Below are positions 1 to 6,476 of a stretch of DNA of 9,641 bases, in pieces. The notes beneath the pieces were generated by a model. That model did not search any database, was not told the DNA's origin, and was given only the letters and a program-made list of their open reading frames with translations. Each line of letters begins with the position of its first letter. Position 1 is the stretch's first letter. Origin of the DNA: an uncultured Muribaculaceae bacterium (GTDB taxonomy: Bacteria > Bacteroidota > Bacteroidia > Bacteroidales > Muribaculaceae); contig CAJUIJ010000019.1 of NCBI GenBank assembly GCA_910586175.1, forward strand, positions 14,265 to 23,905, written 5' to 3'. Made by a program: the position numbers and the translations under genes.

Positions 1-962
1 CCTTCCGGGAAGTATTGGCTAAGTCTATCCAACTCCTTTATACATCCGTCGGCCACATCGATGGCGTTGGCACCGGGAAGCTGCTGCACACCCAATAGCC
101 CGACCTCCTTGCCATTCACCTTGGCCTGCTGCCCATAGCTGCTGCTCCCCAACTCCACACGTGCCACATCTTTCAGCCTGAGAGTGCCGGAGTTATCGCT
201 TCGCAAGATTATGTTGCCGAACTCCTCCGCGCTGCTCAGCCTGCCTTGGGTGGTGAGTGTGTATGAGAATTCAGTGTCAGAGTTGCCCGGAGGTGTGCCC
301 ACCGCGCCGGCCGATACCTGCATGTTCTGGGCTGAGATGGCTGCCGCCACTTCATCGGGAGTGATGCCCCGGGCGCGAAGAAGCTCCGGATTGAGCCATA
401 TGCGCATACTGTATTCGCCTGCGCCGAAAGCACCCACGCCACCAACACCCTCCACGCGGCTCAGCGGGTCCACAAGATTAAGCTGGGCATAGTTGGAGAG
501 GTAGAGCGCGTCATAACGCTCCGGGTCATCGCTCTCGAGAGTGCAGAACAACACCTGGTTTGACGACTGTTTCCTTACGTTTATGCCCTGTTGGGTCACC
601 GCCGTAGGCAAAGTGCCAGTCACATCGCTCATGCGGTTCTGCACGTTGATTGCCGCCTGGTCTATGTCGGTGCCATTCTCAAATGTGATGGTGAGACTGT
701 ATGAGCCGTCCGAACTCGATGAACTCATATATAGCATACCCTCCACACCATTGACCTGCGCCTCGATGGGCACACCTACGGCCTGCGCCACGGTGGCTGC
801 ATTAGCCCCAGGATAACTCGCCGACACATTGACGGTAGGGGGCGTGATGTCGGGGTATTGCGCTATCGGCAGCGTGAAAACTGTCAGCGCACCGGCTATC
901 ACCATCAATATCGCCAGCACTGTGGCGAATATCGGTCTGTTTATGAAGAATCTTGAGAACAT
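1..962 (-). CDS. RND (HAE1/AcrB-type) multidrug efflux pump, inner-membrane subunit, C-terminus beyond window
   Basis: N-terminal 320 residues of a proton-driven efflux pump of the AcrB/MexB family; the frame runs open off the left edge, where about 700 more residues would be expected. The protein starts MFSRFFINRPIFATVLA, matching the conserved start of AcrB homologues, followed by TM1 (about 11-31) and LPIAQYPDI. Porter-domain motifs are in order: YPGANAATV (50-58), GMLYMSSSSSDGSYSLTITF (75-94), NGTDID (96-101), VQNRM (107-111), YSMRIWLNP (184-192), AQNMQVSAG (211-219) and LKDVARVELG (263-272). The TM4 proton-relay aspartates lie outside the window. It is the third gene of the operon, after the channel and adaptor genes. 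The start at 962 fits the family, although the same frame stays open upstream through the 9-bp array. Drug or lipid substrates cannot be read from the sequence. Confidence 0.96.
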   Translation of the reverse strand, partial: MFSRFFINRPIFATVLAILMVIAGALTVFTLPIAQYPDITPPTVNVSASYPGANAATVAQAVGVPIEAQVNGVEGMLYMSSSSSDGSYSLTITFENGTDIDQAAINVQNRMSDVTGTLPTAVTQQGINVRKQSSNQVLFCTLESDDPERYDALYLSNYAQLNLVDPLSRVEGVGGVGAFGAGEYSMRIWLNPELLRARGITPDEVAAAISAQNMQVSAGAVGTPPGNSDTEFSYTLTTQGRLSSAEEFGNIILRSDNSGTLRLKDVARVELGSSSYGQQAKVNGKEVGLLGVQQLPGANAIDVADGCIKELDRLSQYFPE

Positions 963-980
963 CTTTTTGCTTTTTAGTAA

Positions 981-1079
981 GGGCTTTAAGGTCTTTAGGG
1001 TCTTTAAGGTCTTTAGGGTCTTTAAGGTCATTAAGGACTTTAAGGACTTTAAGGACTTTAAGGTCATTAAGGACTTTGG
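981..1079. repeat. 9-bp tandem repeat array, 11 copies, between adaptor and RND pump genes
   Basis: Eleven contiguous 9-bp units with plus-strand consensus GG(T/A)C(T/A)TTAA. In plus-strand order: GGGCTTTAA, GGTCTTTAG, GGTCTTTAA, GGTCTTTAG, GGTCTTTAA, GGTCATTAA, three GGACTTTAA, GGTCATTAA and a degenerate GGACTTTGG. There is higher-order structure: an 18-bp AG/AA alternation at the low-coordinate end, and a GGACTTTAA triplet flanked by two identical GGTCATTAA units. The array fills most of the 124-bp gap between the adaptor stop (1087) and the pump start (962), leaving 7 bp and 18 bp at its edges. The units are not self-complementary, so no strong RNA hairpin is expected. It is transcribed within the operon. 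Function unknown. Confidence 0.95.
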
Positions 1080-1086
1080 CTTGCTT

Positions 1087-2211
1087 TTACTTTATTACCG
1101 GCTTTACCTTCATGCCGTTTCTGACTGTGAGCAGGGCTTCGGTTACATACTTCTGTCCGGGCTTCACACCCTTAGTTATCACCCTGAGTGAGTCTTGATA
1201 GAGCGGTCCTGTGGTCACCGGGGTGTATACCACCTTGTCGGAGTCATTGACTACATAGAGATATTTGCCGAGCTGGTCAGTGCTCAGTGCGGCATCTTTC
1301 ACTATCACAGCATGCGGCTCTGTGTCGTAGGGTAGGGAGATGGTGACATACATGCCGTCGCGCAGTTCGTTGTCGATATTTCTGACCTTGCCTTGCAGTT
1401 GCAGAGAGCCGGTGGTATTGCTCACGGTCGGTGCCACATAGTATAGGTCGGCTGTATAAGTATGGGCCGGTGGAGTGGCGAATTTAAGAGGCATTGAGCT
1501 GTATAGAGGGGTTGATGTGCCCTTGGCATTGGCATCCGCTCCGCCGAGCAGCTTGCGATATTGGTCATCCTCTATCGAGAATACCGCATTCAGTTGGGCG
1601 TTGTCATAGATGGTTGCGAGCACCTGAGGGTTCCCCTCGCCATTCACGTAGTTTCCAACCGACATCTCGCTGTCGGTGATATAGCCCGAAATCGGGGCAC
1701 GCACCGTGCACTTTGAGAGCATTGTCTGTGCAGACTCTATGGCAGCACGGGCGTTGCGTATGGACGCTTCGGCAGAGCGCAGAGAAGTCTGCGATTGCAA
1801 AAGCTCCATTTTGGAGACAGCCTCCTCATCGTATGCTTTCTTCATCGCCGCGCTCTGGCAGGAATAGAAGTCACGCTGTCCCTCTGCGGTGGTGAGAGAT
1901 GCTTGCGCCTGAGTCAGTGCATCGCGATATTTCGTAGACTCGATCGTGAAAAGTACCTGCCCTTTATGCACATAGGCACCCGATGTGTAATTCTTGCTTA
2001 GCAGACGTCCTGAAACTTCCCCTACCACGTCAGCCCTTTGCGCGGCCTTGAGCGTGCCGGGATAATCCTTATGAAGCACCACCGAGTCGGTGGTGACAAC
2101 GGCGACATTGACCGAAGGCGTGCCGCCGGCCATATCCTTATCGCTCTTGCGATGGCAACCGCCAACTAAAGAAACGACGATACACAAAAAAACGTAATAC
2201 TTATTTTTCAT
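1087..2211 (-). CDS. RND efflux periplasmic adaptor (membrane fusion protein, AcrA/MexA type), lipoprotein
   Basis: 374-residue periplasmic adaptor that would link the inner-membrane pump to the outer-membrane channel. I chose the start at 2211 (MKNKYYVFLC) because it gives a compact lipoprotein signal with lipobox VGGC and lipidated Cys19; a start at 2238 would only add nine residues in front. Domains in order: first lipoyl half about 55-92 (DVVGEVSGRL then GAYVHKGQVLFTI), alpha-helical coiled-coil hairpin about 95-165 (Ala/Gln/Ser-rich, two antiparallel helices), second lipoyl half about 167-190 (CTVRAPISGYI), beta-barrel about 205-300 (LRDGMYVTISLP near its end) and membrane-proximal domain to the C-terminus (GVKPGQKYVTEALLTVRNG). 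Length and order are normal for the family. The upstream neighbour encodes the channel and the downstream one the pump. The gaps on both sides hold repeat sequence. Confidence 0.96.
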   Translation of the reverse strand: MKNKYYVFLCIVVSLVGGCHRKSDKDMAGGTPSVNVAVVTTDSVVLHKDYPGTLKAAQRADVVGEVSGRLLSKNYTSGAYVHKGQVLFTIESTKYRDALTQAQASLTTAEGQRDFYSCQSAAMKKAYDEEAVSKMELLQSQTSLRSAEASIRNARAAIESAQTMLSKCTVRAPISGYITDSEMSVGNYVNGEGNPQVLATIYDNAQLNAVFSIEDDQYRKLLGGADANAKGTSTPLYSSMPLKFATPPAHTYTADLYYVAPTVSNTTGSLQLQGKVRNIDNELRDGMYVTISLPYDTEPHAVIVKDAALSTDQLGKYLYVVNDSDKVVYTPVTTGPLYQDSLRVITKGVKPGQKYVTEALLTVRNGMKVKPVIK

Positions 2212-2240
2212 AACTAAAAAATCAATTACCAAACTCAAAA

Positions 2241-2317
2241 TAATGAATAATGAATAGTTAATAATGATTAATGAATAATTAATAGTTAATAAGTTAATAA
2301 TTATTCATTATTCATTG
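2241..2317. repeat. AT-rich heptamer cluster (TAATGAA) with direct and inverted copies
   Basis: This fills most of the 113-bp gap between the channel stop (2325) and the adaptor start (2211). Heptamer TAATGAA occurs in tandem at 2241-2247 and 2248-2254 and again at 2269-2275; the inverted form TTCATTA is at 2304-2310, followed by TTCATTG at 2311-2317. TTAATA/GTTAAT words fill the spaces. Two competing perfect inverted repeats result: 15 bp (2242-2256 with 2302-2316) and 13 bp (2269-2281 with 2298-2310). GC content is very low compared with the flanking genes. No convincing promoter with both -33 and -7 elements is seen here. Possible roles are a mobile-repeat remnant, an mRNA processing or stability element, or an attenuator; none can be chosen from sequence. 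Confidence 0.8.
2269..2310 (-). other. Candidate AT-only hairpin in operon mRNA between channel and adaptor genes
   Basis: Perfect 13-bp arms (2269-2281 and 2298-2310) separated by a 16-nt loop would form a stem in the minus-strand transcript. Each arm has only one G-C pair, so stability is modest. There is no U-run matching a classical intrinsic terminator, and downstream genes of the same operon follow, so a full terminator is unlikely. The right arm is shared with the 15-bp pairing (2242-2256 with 2302-2316), so the two folds exclude each other. Confidence 0.45.
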
Positions 2318-2324
2318 TTAATTA

Positions 2325-3746
2325 TTAATTAATTTGCCATCCTCCTCCAAGTGCAGTGTAGATGCTTACAAGGGCCGCAAGCTGTGAAGCTTGTGACTCG
2401 ATGCTGCGGTTTTCATATTGCAGTGTGGAAGTCTGAGCATTGGCCACATCGCTGAAATCGCAAAGCCCTTGCTTATATCGGTCAGTCTGAAGCTCCAGTT
2501 CGCGCCGGGCATCCTTGAGCAGCATGCGGTCATAAATGAGCTGTTCGTTGGTCGCTTCCCATTGCGCCATGGCATTGTTGACCTCTTGCACCGCGGTCAT
2601 GACTGTCATATTGTAAGTGTCAATCTCGGCAAGCATCGAAGCCTTAGCCTCGGCCACGCGTGCATTGCGTGCCATGCCGTCGAAAATGGTCCAAGACAGG
2701 GTAGGCATAATCTGATAATATAGCGAACCGCTACCAAACAGATCCTTCAGATTGTGAGCCTCAGTGCCGATACCAGCTGATACGGAGAGGACCGGTAGAA
2801 AATCTTTTTTGGCGATACCCACCTGTGCTGCAAGATAAGCGAGCTGCTGCTCGGCCTGCACAATGTCGGGACGGCGGCGCAAAAGAGACTCCGGGGTTGA
2901 TGCGCACACCATGCCGGGAGCCTCCGGGAGAGGAGACGGTGAGAGCAAGTCGGTCAGTTTGTCGGGATATTCTCCCACTAAGGTGGCAATCTGATTGATT
3001 GAAGTGGCTATTTCCGCTTTGAGTGAAGGGAGCGATGAGCGGGTGCTTGTCACCACCATGCGTGCCTGCACCGGATCTACTCCCGGCACCAGCCCCACGT
3101 CGAAGCGTGTTTGGGCGAGATGCTGAAGCTTCTCAGCCACTTCGATATTTGCCTCCACCACTTGCTTTTGGGCCTGGGCCATGCGCAGGTTGAAATATGC
3201 CTTGGCAAGGTTGGAACATAGCGACACGAGCGTGGCATCATATTCAGCCTCTGTAACTTTAAGGTCAGCCTTGTCGGCCTTCAGTTTCGCACGTATGCGT
3301 CCGAACACATCTATTTCCCAGTTCATCGTAAGGCCGAGGTTGAAATAGCTCATGGTCTGCGCGTGCCCCTTGGCACGCTGCATATCGCCAGAGGTCTGCT
3401 CTTGGCTCCACCCGGCTTTAACTCCAAGCGAAGGGTAATATCCTGCCTTGTCAGCACGGCTCATCTGTCTTGCTGCCTCTATGCGGTGTTGCGCCGCCAA
3501 TACGTCATAATTATTTTGCACTGCCCTGCTTATCAACCGTTCGAGACATGGGTCTTTGAATAGTTCCCACCATTTGTCGCAATCGGGTGTGGTCTGTAGA
3601 TAAGCCGGGTCGAGTTGCCAGCTTTCAGGCAGGGAGTCGCGTGGCGTCGCGTCTGATGAAGTCGGCGTATCAAGACTCTGCCCCATGGCCGCATTGGCGC
3701 AGGTGAACAGCAGCAATATGAATGTAATAAAATGTGTGTTTTTCAT
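2325..3746 (-). CDS. Outer-membrane efflux channel (TolC/OprM/NodT-type) of RND system
   Basis: 473-residue outer-membrane factor that would form the trimeric exit duct of the efflux complex. The start at 3746 (MKNTHFITFI) gives a clean signal peptide, hydrophobic to about residue 20, probably cleaved near AMG/QS. A Cys at 16 is present, but the preceding residues LFT are a poor lipobox, so lipidation, common in NodT relatives, is uncertain. Family hallmarks: WWELFKDPCLERLISRAV (59-76), Y-x-P-S-L at 104-107, MNWEIDVFGRIRAKLKA (141-157), AYFNLR (183-188), LLRRRPDIVQAEQQL (288-302), SWTIFDG (351-357), DRYKQGLCDFSDV (422-434) and the C-terminal ALGGGWQIN. It is the first gene of the operon, preceded by a promoter-like element and a 5' leader with inverted repeats. 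Length is normal and the frame intact. Confidence 0.96.
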   Translation of the reverse strand: MKNTHFITFILLLFTCANAAMGQSLDTPTSSDATPRDSLPESWQLDPAYLQTTPDCDKWWELFKDPCLERLISRAVQNNYDVLAAQHRIEAARQMSRADKAGYYPSLGVKAGWSQEQTSGDMQRAKGHAQTMSYFNLGLTMNWEIDVFGRIRAKLKADKADLKVTEAEYDATLVSLCSNLAKAYFNLRMAQAQKQVVEANIEVAEKLQHLAQTRFDVGLVPGVDPVQARMVVTSTRSSLPSLKAEIATSINQIATLVGEYPDKLTDLLSPSPLPEAPGMVCASTPESLLRRRPDIVQAEQQLAYLAAQVGIAKKDFLPVLSVSAGIGTEAHNLKDLFGSGSLYYQIMPTLSWTIFDGMARNARVAEAKASMLAEIDTYNMTVMTAVQEVNNAMAQWEATNEQLIYDRMLLKDARRELELQTDRYKQGLCDFSDVANAQTSTLQYENRSIESQASQLAALVSIYTALGGGWQIN

Positions 3747-3752
3747 AAGTGG

Positions 3753-3803
3753 AACCACAATGATTTATATTAAAACCAATCTAAAATGATTTTGGTTGTG
3801 GTT
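3753..3803. promoter_or_regulatory. Nested inverted repeats in the 5' leader of the efflux operon
   Basis: An outer perfect 8-bp inverted repeat pairs AACCACAA (3753-3760) with TTGTGGTT (3796-3803). An inner 6-bp pair is AACCAA (3774-3779) with TTGGTT (3792-3797), sharing two bases with the outer arm. The proximal arm is only 7-14 nt upstream of the channel start codon. If transcription starts near 3805, as the promoter predicts, nearly the whole leader would lie between the outer arms. Either an RNA fold controlling translation initiation or an operator for a dimeric regulator would fit. No regulator gene is present in the window. Confidence 0.45.
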
Positions 3804-3810
3804 GTAAAGT

Positions 3811-3842
3811 GAAATTTATCCGGGAATATAAGAACACACAAA
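3811..3842 (-). promoter_or_regulatory. Bacteroidota-type promoter for the efflux operon
   Basis: On the minus strand, TTTG (3839-3842) is followed after 20 nt by TAAATTTC (3811-3818). This agrees with the Bacteroides -33 TTTG / -7 TAnnTTTG promoter, differing only at the last base of the -7 box. The predicted start of transcription is about 3804-3806, giving a leader of roughly 60 nt before the channel gene. The 154-bp divergent gap (3747-3900) must also hold the promoter of the plus-strand gene, but I see no equally good match on that strand. Confidence 0.6.
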
Positions 3843-3900
3843 ACCTTTATCACCTCCAAAATGTTCTCACAATAAGAAAGTTTAACGAAATTTTACCATT

Positions 3901-5886
3901 ATGAAAAACATATACGTCAATAAAATAGGATTCATGTTGCTATGCTTGATTGCTACGTGTGCGATGGAAACACATGCCGACACGCTGATGTGTGACGGTT
4001 GGAACCTGGAGTATCGGCAGGCCCCGGGTGGTGTCAAGTCTGACATTATCATAACCAAAGCCACCGGCTCCGGTCAGCTCGACCTCACCAAGCTGACCGG
4101 CTATCGTGTGATTGGTGCACTACCCTCCGCATTCGCTTACAACAGTTCGTTGACATCGATCAACTTGCCGGCTTCCATGACAACGCTCAGGTCTGAGTTG
4201 GCTGATGTGAGGCATCTGACCGGAGAAGGTGAACCCTATGCGGTTGGCCATAACATTGATGTGTCGAAGAGCATCGGCTTGATAGACCTTGATTACAACC
4301 TTAATGCCCAGCCGGTGCAGGTTGTGCTCGATGTGACTACCGACGGCTCGGCTGCAAATCAATATGGTTGTTGTCTGCTCGCCTCAGGCACACTCCCTTT
4401 TGAGCATGACGAATATGCCGGAGGTTTTCAGATTTTTATGGAGAATAATGAAGATGGCACTCAGACCATAACCGTTAAGGATGGCACTTCGGTGTCGGGC
4501 ACGAAGTTTGACCACGCAGTCGGCAACGGCTGCAAGGTGGGGCTTTATTATAATCCGCATTACGGATTCCTGATGGTGTCGGTGAAATATGCCGATGGAA
4601 AGGTGGATACCGTAAGCTGCCGACCCGATTCATTCTCGGTCTCTACACTTTGTTACGGTTTGCCGAAGGGTGTAAATGAGAGTGTGTCGATCTCTGATGC
4701 ATGCATGCCGTTTGCAGGCTGCTCCGGCTTGAAATCAATTACGGTGGAAGATGGAAGCGACACGTATGCCAACGGTGATGAGGGTGTGCTTCTCGATGCT
4801 GACGGCAGCTCGATTGCCGCATATCCTTACGGGCTGCTTTTCGACAAGGTGGTGCGTATCGGCTCTGTGGCAAATCCGGGCACATGTATGAGTGTGGATG
4901 CATATGATGAAGGGGGCTATCAAAACAGGAGTGCTACGTTTGAAGACCCCAACAAATATTTCGGCACAACGTTGATGCATCTCGAGGCCAACGACAACGG
5001 CACATGCAGCATACGTCACCTCAACACCGGCTTTCTGCTCGGCAGGAAATCAGACAATACGAGCACTACGCTCGATGTGGTGCAGGATGCCGTATATTCA
5101 GGCCAATTTGATTATACGTTAGTGCCCGGAAGTCCCTTGGAAGCCCGGTTTGTCTTCACCGATCCTTATATGGGTCCGGTCGGCTCGTTTGATGGCGTGT
5201 GGTGCATCACTGACGTGAATGGGAGTGCGTTGATGCAGCAAAACCCTGAAATTGCGGGCACTCAGTGCAGCTTCAGGGTGCAGCCGCTCGATGAGGTGAT
5301 GGTGCCTGTAAACTCCAACGGAATGGCCTCTGTGGTGCTACCTGTAGATGTAGTGGTGCCCGAGCAACCAATCATGACAATGTCTGTGACCGGATTTGAC
5401 AGCCGGTTGGATGCGTTGGTGATAGCAAAGGTGAATCCCGGCGATATCATAAAGGCAGGCAACGGTCTGCTCTACAAATGTTACTCCGGGGTAGGTTTCA
5501 ATCTGAAGATATATTATGGTGACGAAACTGCGATCTCACCTGTAGGGAATATCCTGACACCTACATATTTGCAGATTCCACAGGCTGCTGGCACTAACTA
5601 TCTGCTGTATAATGACGGCTATAAGCGGCAGACGGGCGGAAGTGTTACCGCCAACGCTGCTTACCTTTCACCATCATCATCGTTGCCGGCTACGGCTCTC
5701 TCTAAAGATTTCCTGAATATAGCATATTATATTTACACAGGCGTGGAAACACCGTGCACAGACTCTGTCACACCCGAAGATATGGAGTCCACACCCGCTT
5801 ACGATCTCTCCGGCGTCAGGGTGAATCCGTCGGCAAGCCATGGCCGGATGATAATCCAAAACGGCAAGGTGCGCATCGGTAAATGA
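3901..5886 (+). CDS. Secreted multi-domain protein with BspA-like leucine-rich repeats and Bacteroidota C-terminal tail
   Basis: 661 residues; specific function not recognised. The signal peptide is about 1-27 (hydrophobic FMLLCLIATCAM, cleavage likely after THA). A BspA/LRR_5-type unit is at about 66-97 (VIGALPSAFAYNSSLTSINL) and a second at about 268-310 (MPFAGCSGLKSITVEDG, then GVLLDADGSSIAAYPYG). Between them, about 100-262, lies a beta-rich segment without repeats, possibly a lectin/ConA-like insertion. About 320-460 is another beta-rich segment, perhaps beta-trefoil-like. From 465 (VMVPVNSNGMASVVLPVDVV) the protein resembles the 'GYATL...P' module frequent near the end of Bacteroidota surface proteins, ending AYDLSGVRVN...IIQNGKVRIGK, like the 'DLSGRRV...NGKKV' tails associated with export or sorting. 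Likely exported and surface-attached or released; BspA-like LRR proteins often bind host proteins or glycans. Divergent from the efflux operon and convergent with the DUF2284 gene. Confidence 0.9.
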   Translation: MKNIYVNKIGFMLLCLIATCAMETHADTLMCDGWNLEYRQAPGGVKSDIIITKATGSGQLDLTKLTGYRVIGALPSAFAYNSSLTSINLPASMTTLRSELADVRHLTGEGEPYAVGHNIDVSKSIGLIDLDYNLNAQPVQVVLDVTTDGSAANQYGCCLLASGTLPFEHDEYAGGFQIFMENNEDGTQTITVKDGTSVSGTKFDHAVGNGCKVGLYYNPHYGFLMVSVKYADGKVDTVSCRPDSFSVSTLCYGLPKGVNESVSISDACMPFAGCSGLKSITVEDGSDTYANGDEGVLLDADGSSIAAYPYGLLFDKVVRIGSVANPGTCMSVDAYDEGGYQNRSATFEDPNKYFGTTLMHLEANDNGTCSIRHLNTGFLLGRKSDNTSTTLDVVQDAVYSGQFDYTLVPGSPLEARFVFTDPYMGPVGSFDGVWCITDVNGSALMQQNPEIAGTQCSFRVQPLDEVMVPVNSNGMASVVLPVDVVVPEQPIMTMSVTGFDSRLDALVIAKVNPGDIIKAGNGLLYKCYSGVGFNLKIYYGDETAISPVGNILTPTYLQIPQAAGTNYLLYNDGYKRQTGGSVTANAAYLSPSSSLPATALSKDFLNIAYYIYTGVETPCTDSVTPEDMESTPAYDLSGVRVNPSASHGRMIIQNGKVRIGK

Positions 5887-5888
5887 TT

Positions 5889-6455
5889 TCAGTAACATAC
5901 GGTACCGACGAGGGCGAGATATTCGGGCAGACTGCCATCCTTGCACCAAAGCAATTCGAGTCCAAGCAGTTCGGAGGCAGTCTTGGCCACATTGAATCCA
6001 TATGCCTCGAGTGCGGGTCGCACAAGCTCCGGGTGGCGGCACGGCAAGCCATCCGGACGCGTGCATCCTTCAGGGCATAGGCAATTGTCGAGTTGCGCCA
6101 ATCCCATGGCACGGCCACCCAACTCCCGCTCTAATCGCAGCAATTCGTTGCCGAGTCGTTTGGCCGGCACCGCAAGGAGTCCCTGGGCGAGTGTGACGGC
6201 ATTGTTGTGATTGTCAGCCGCAGAATCGGCGTAAGTGTTGCGATGGGCAGGTATAATCTTGTAGCCTACTACTCGCACGCGCTCATACCTGCTGAAGTCA
6301 ATCTCAAATTCGGGTGCTATCGGCGGACAGTGCCAGCGCTTGTCAAAACTGCTGCACACACGGCAGCAACCCATAAACTTCTCCACATCGCGATAATCAC
6401 GCATGTAATCGACCATGCTTATCTCACCCTCCAGACGAATGATATTGCTCTCCAT
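5889..6455 (-). CDS. DUF2284 family cysteine-rich, predicted metal-binding protein
   Basis: 188 residues, matching my recollection of the DUF2284 family: an N-terminal cluster MGCCRVCSSFDKRWHCPP (Cys30, 31, 34, 43), a central R-Y-x-x-V strand region (57-68), and a second cluster CLCPEGCTRPDGLPCRHPELVRPALEAYG (Cys125, 127, 131, 139), with further Cys171 and Cys187. The two four-cysteine groups suggest zinc or iron-sulfur ligation, but the reaction is unknown. No signal peptide, so cytoplasmic. It starts at ATG 6455, 21 nt after the end of the 9-bp array, with an A/T-rich leader and no Shine-Dalgarno. It is the last gene of the right-hand minus-strand operon, unless it has its own promoter in the 99-bp gap. 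Its stop is 2 bp from the stop of the convergent surface-protein gene. Confidence 0.88.
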   Translation of the reverse strand: MESNIIRLEGEISMVDYMRDYRDVEKFMGCCRVCSSFDKRWHCPPIAPEFEIDFSRYERVRVVGYKIIPAHRNTYADSAADNHNNAVTLAQGLLAVPAKRLGNELLRLERELGGRAMGLAQLDNCLCPEGCTRPDGLPCRHPELVRPALEAYGFNVAKTASELLGLELLWCKDGSLPEYLALVGTVCY

Positions 6456-6476
6456 AAAATGTAAAAGAAATTTTAA

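Noticed and set aside
981..1079. CRISPR-like array
   Set aside because: Units are 9 bp, contiguous and without spacers, and no cas genes are present; the same applies to 6477-6557.
829..1191. Plus-strand open frames with F-K-V / L-R-S-L repeat proteins across the 9-bp array
   Set aside because: The repetitive peptide is only the translation of the tandem array; both ends are antisense to the pump and adaptor genes.
2212..2238. Longer start for the adaptor gene at 2238
   Set aside because: The extra nine residues precede a complete lipoprotein signal beginning at 2211 and reach into the AT-rich gap; the shorter start fits the family better.
2242..2316. Intrinsic terminator between channel and adaptor genes
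   Set aside because: Stems are almost all A-T, lack a GC-rich base and a distinct U-tract, and co-functional genes continue in the same direction.
3747..3758. Longer start for the channel gene at 3758
   Set aside because: It adds four residues before a normal MKN-type signal peptide and would overlap the leader inverted repeat.
3787..3794. TGATTTTG as a plus-strand -7 box for the surface-protein gene
   Set aside because: One mismatch to TAnnTTTG and no TTTG at the proper distance upstream; too weak to call.
5677..6066. 129-codon minus-strand frame spanning the junction of the surface protein and DUF2284 genes
   Set aside because: It overlaps two genes with strong family or domain evidence and shows no coherent protein features.
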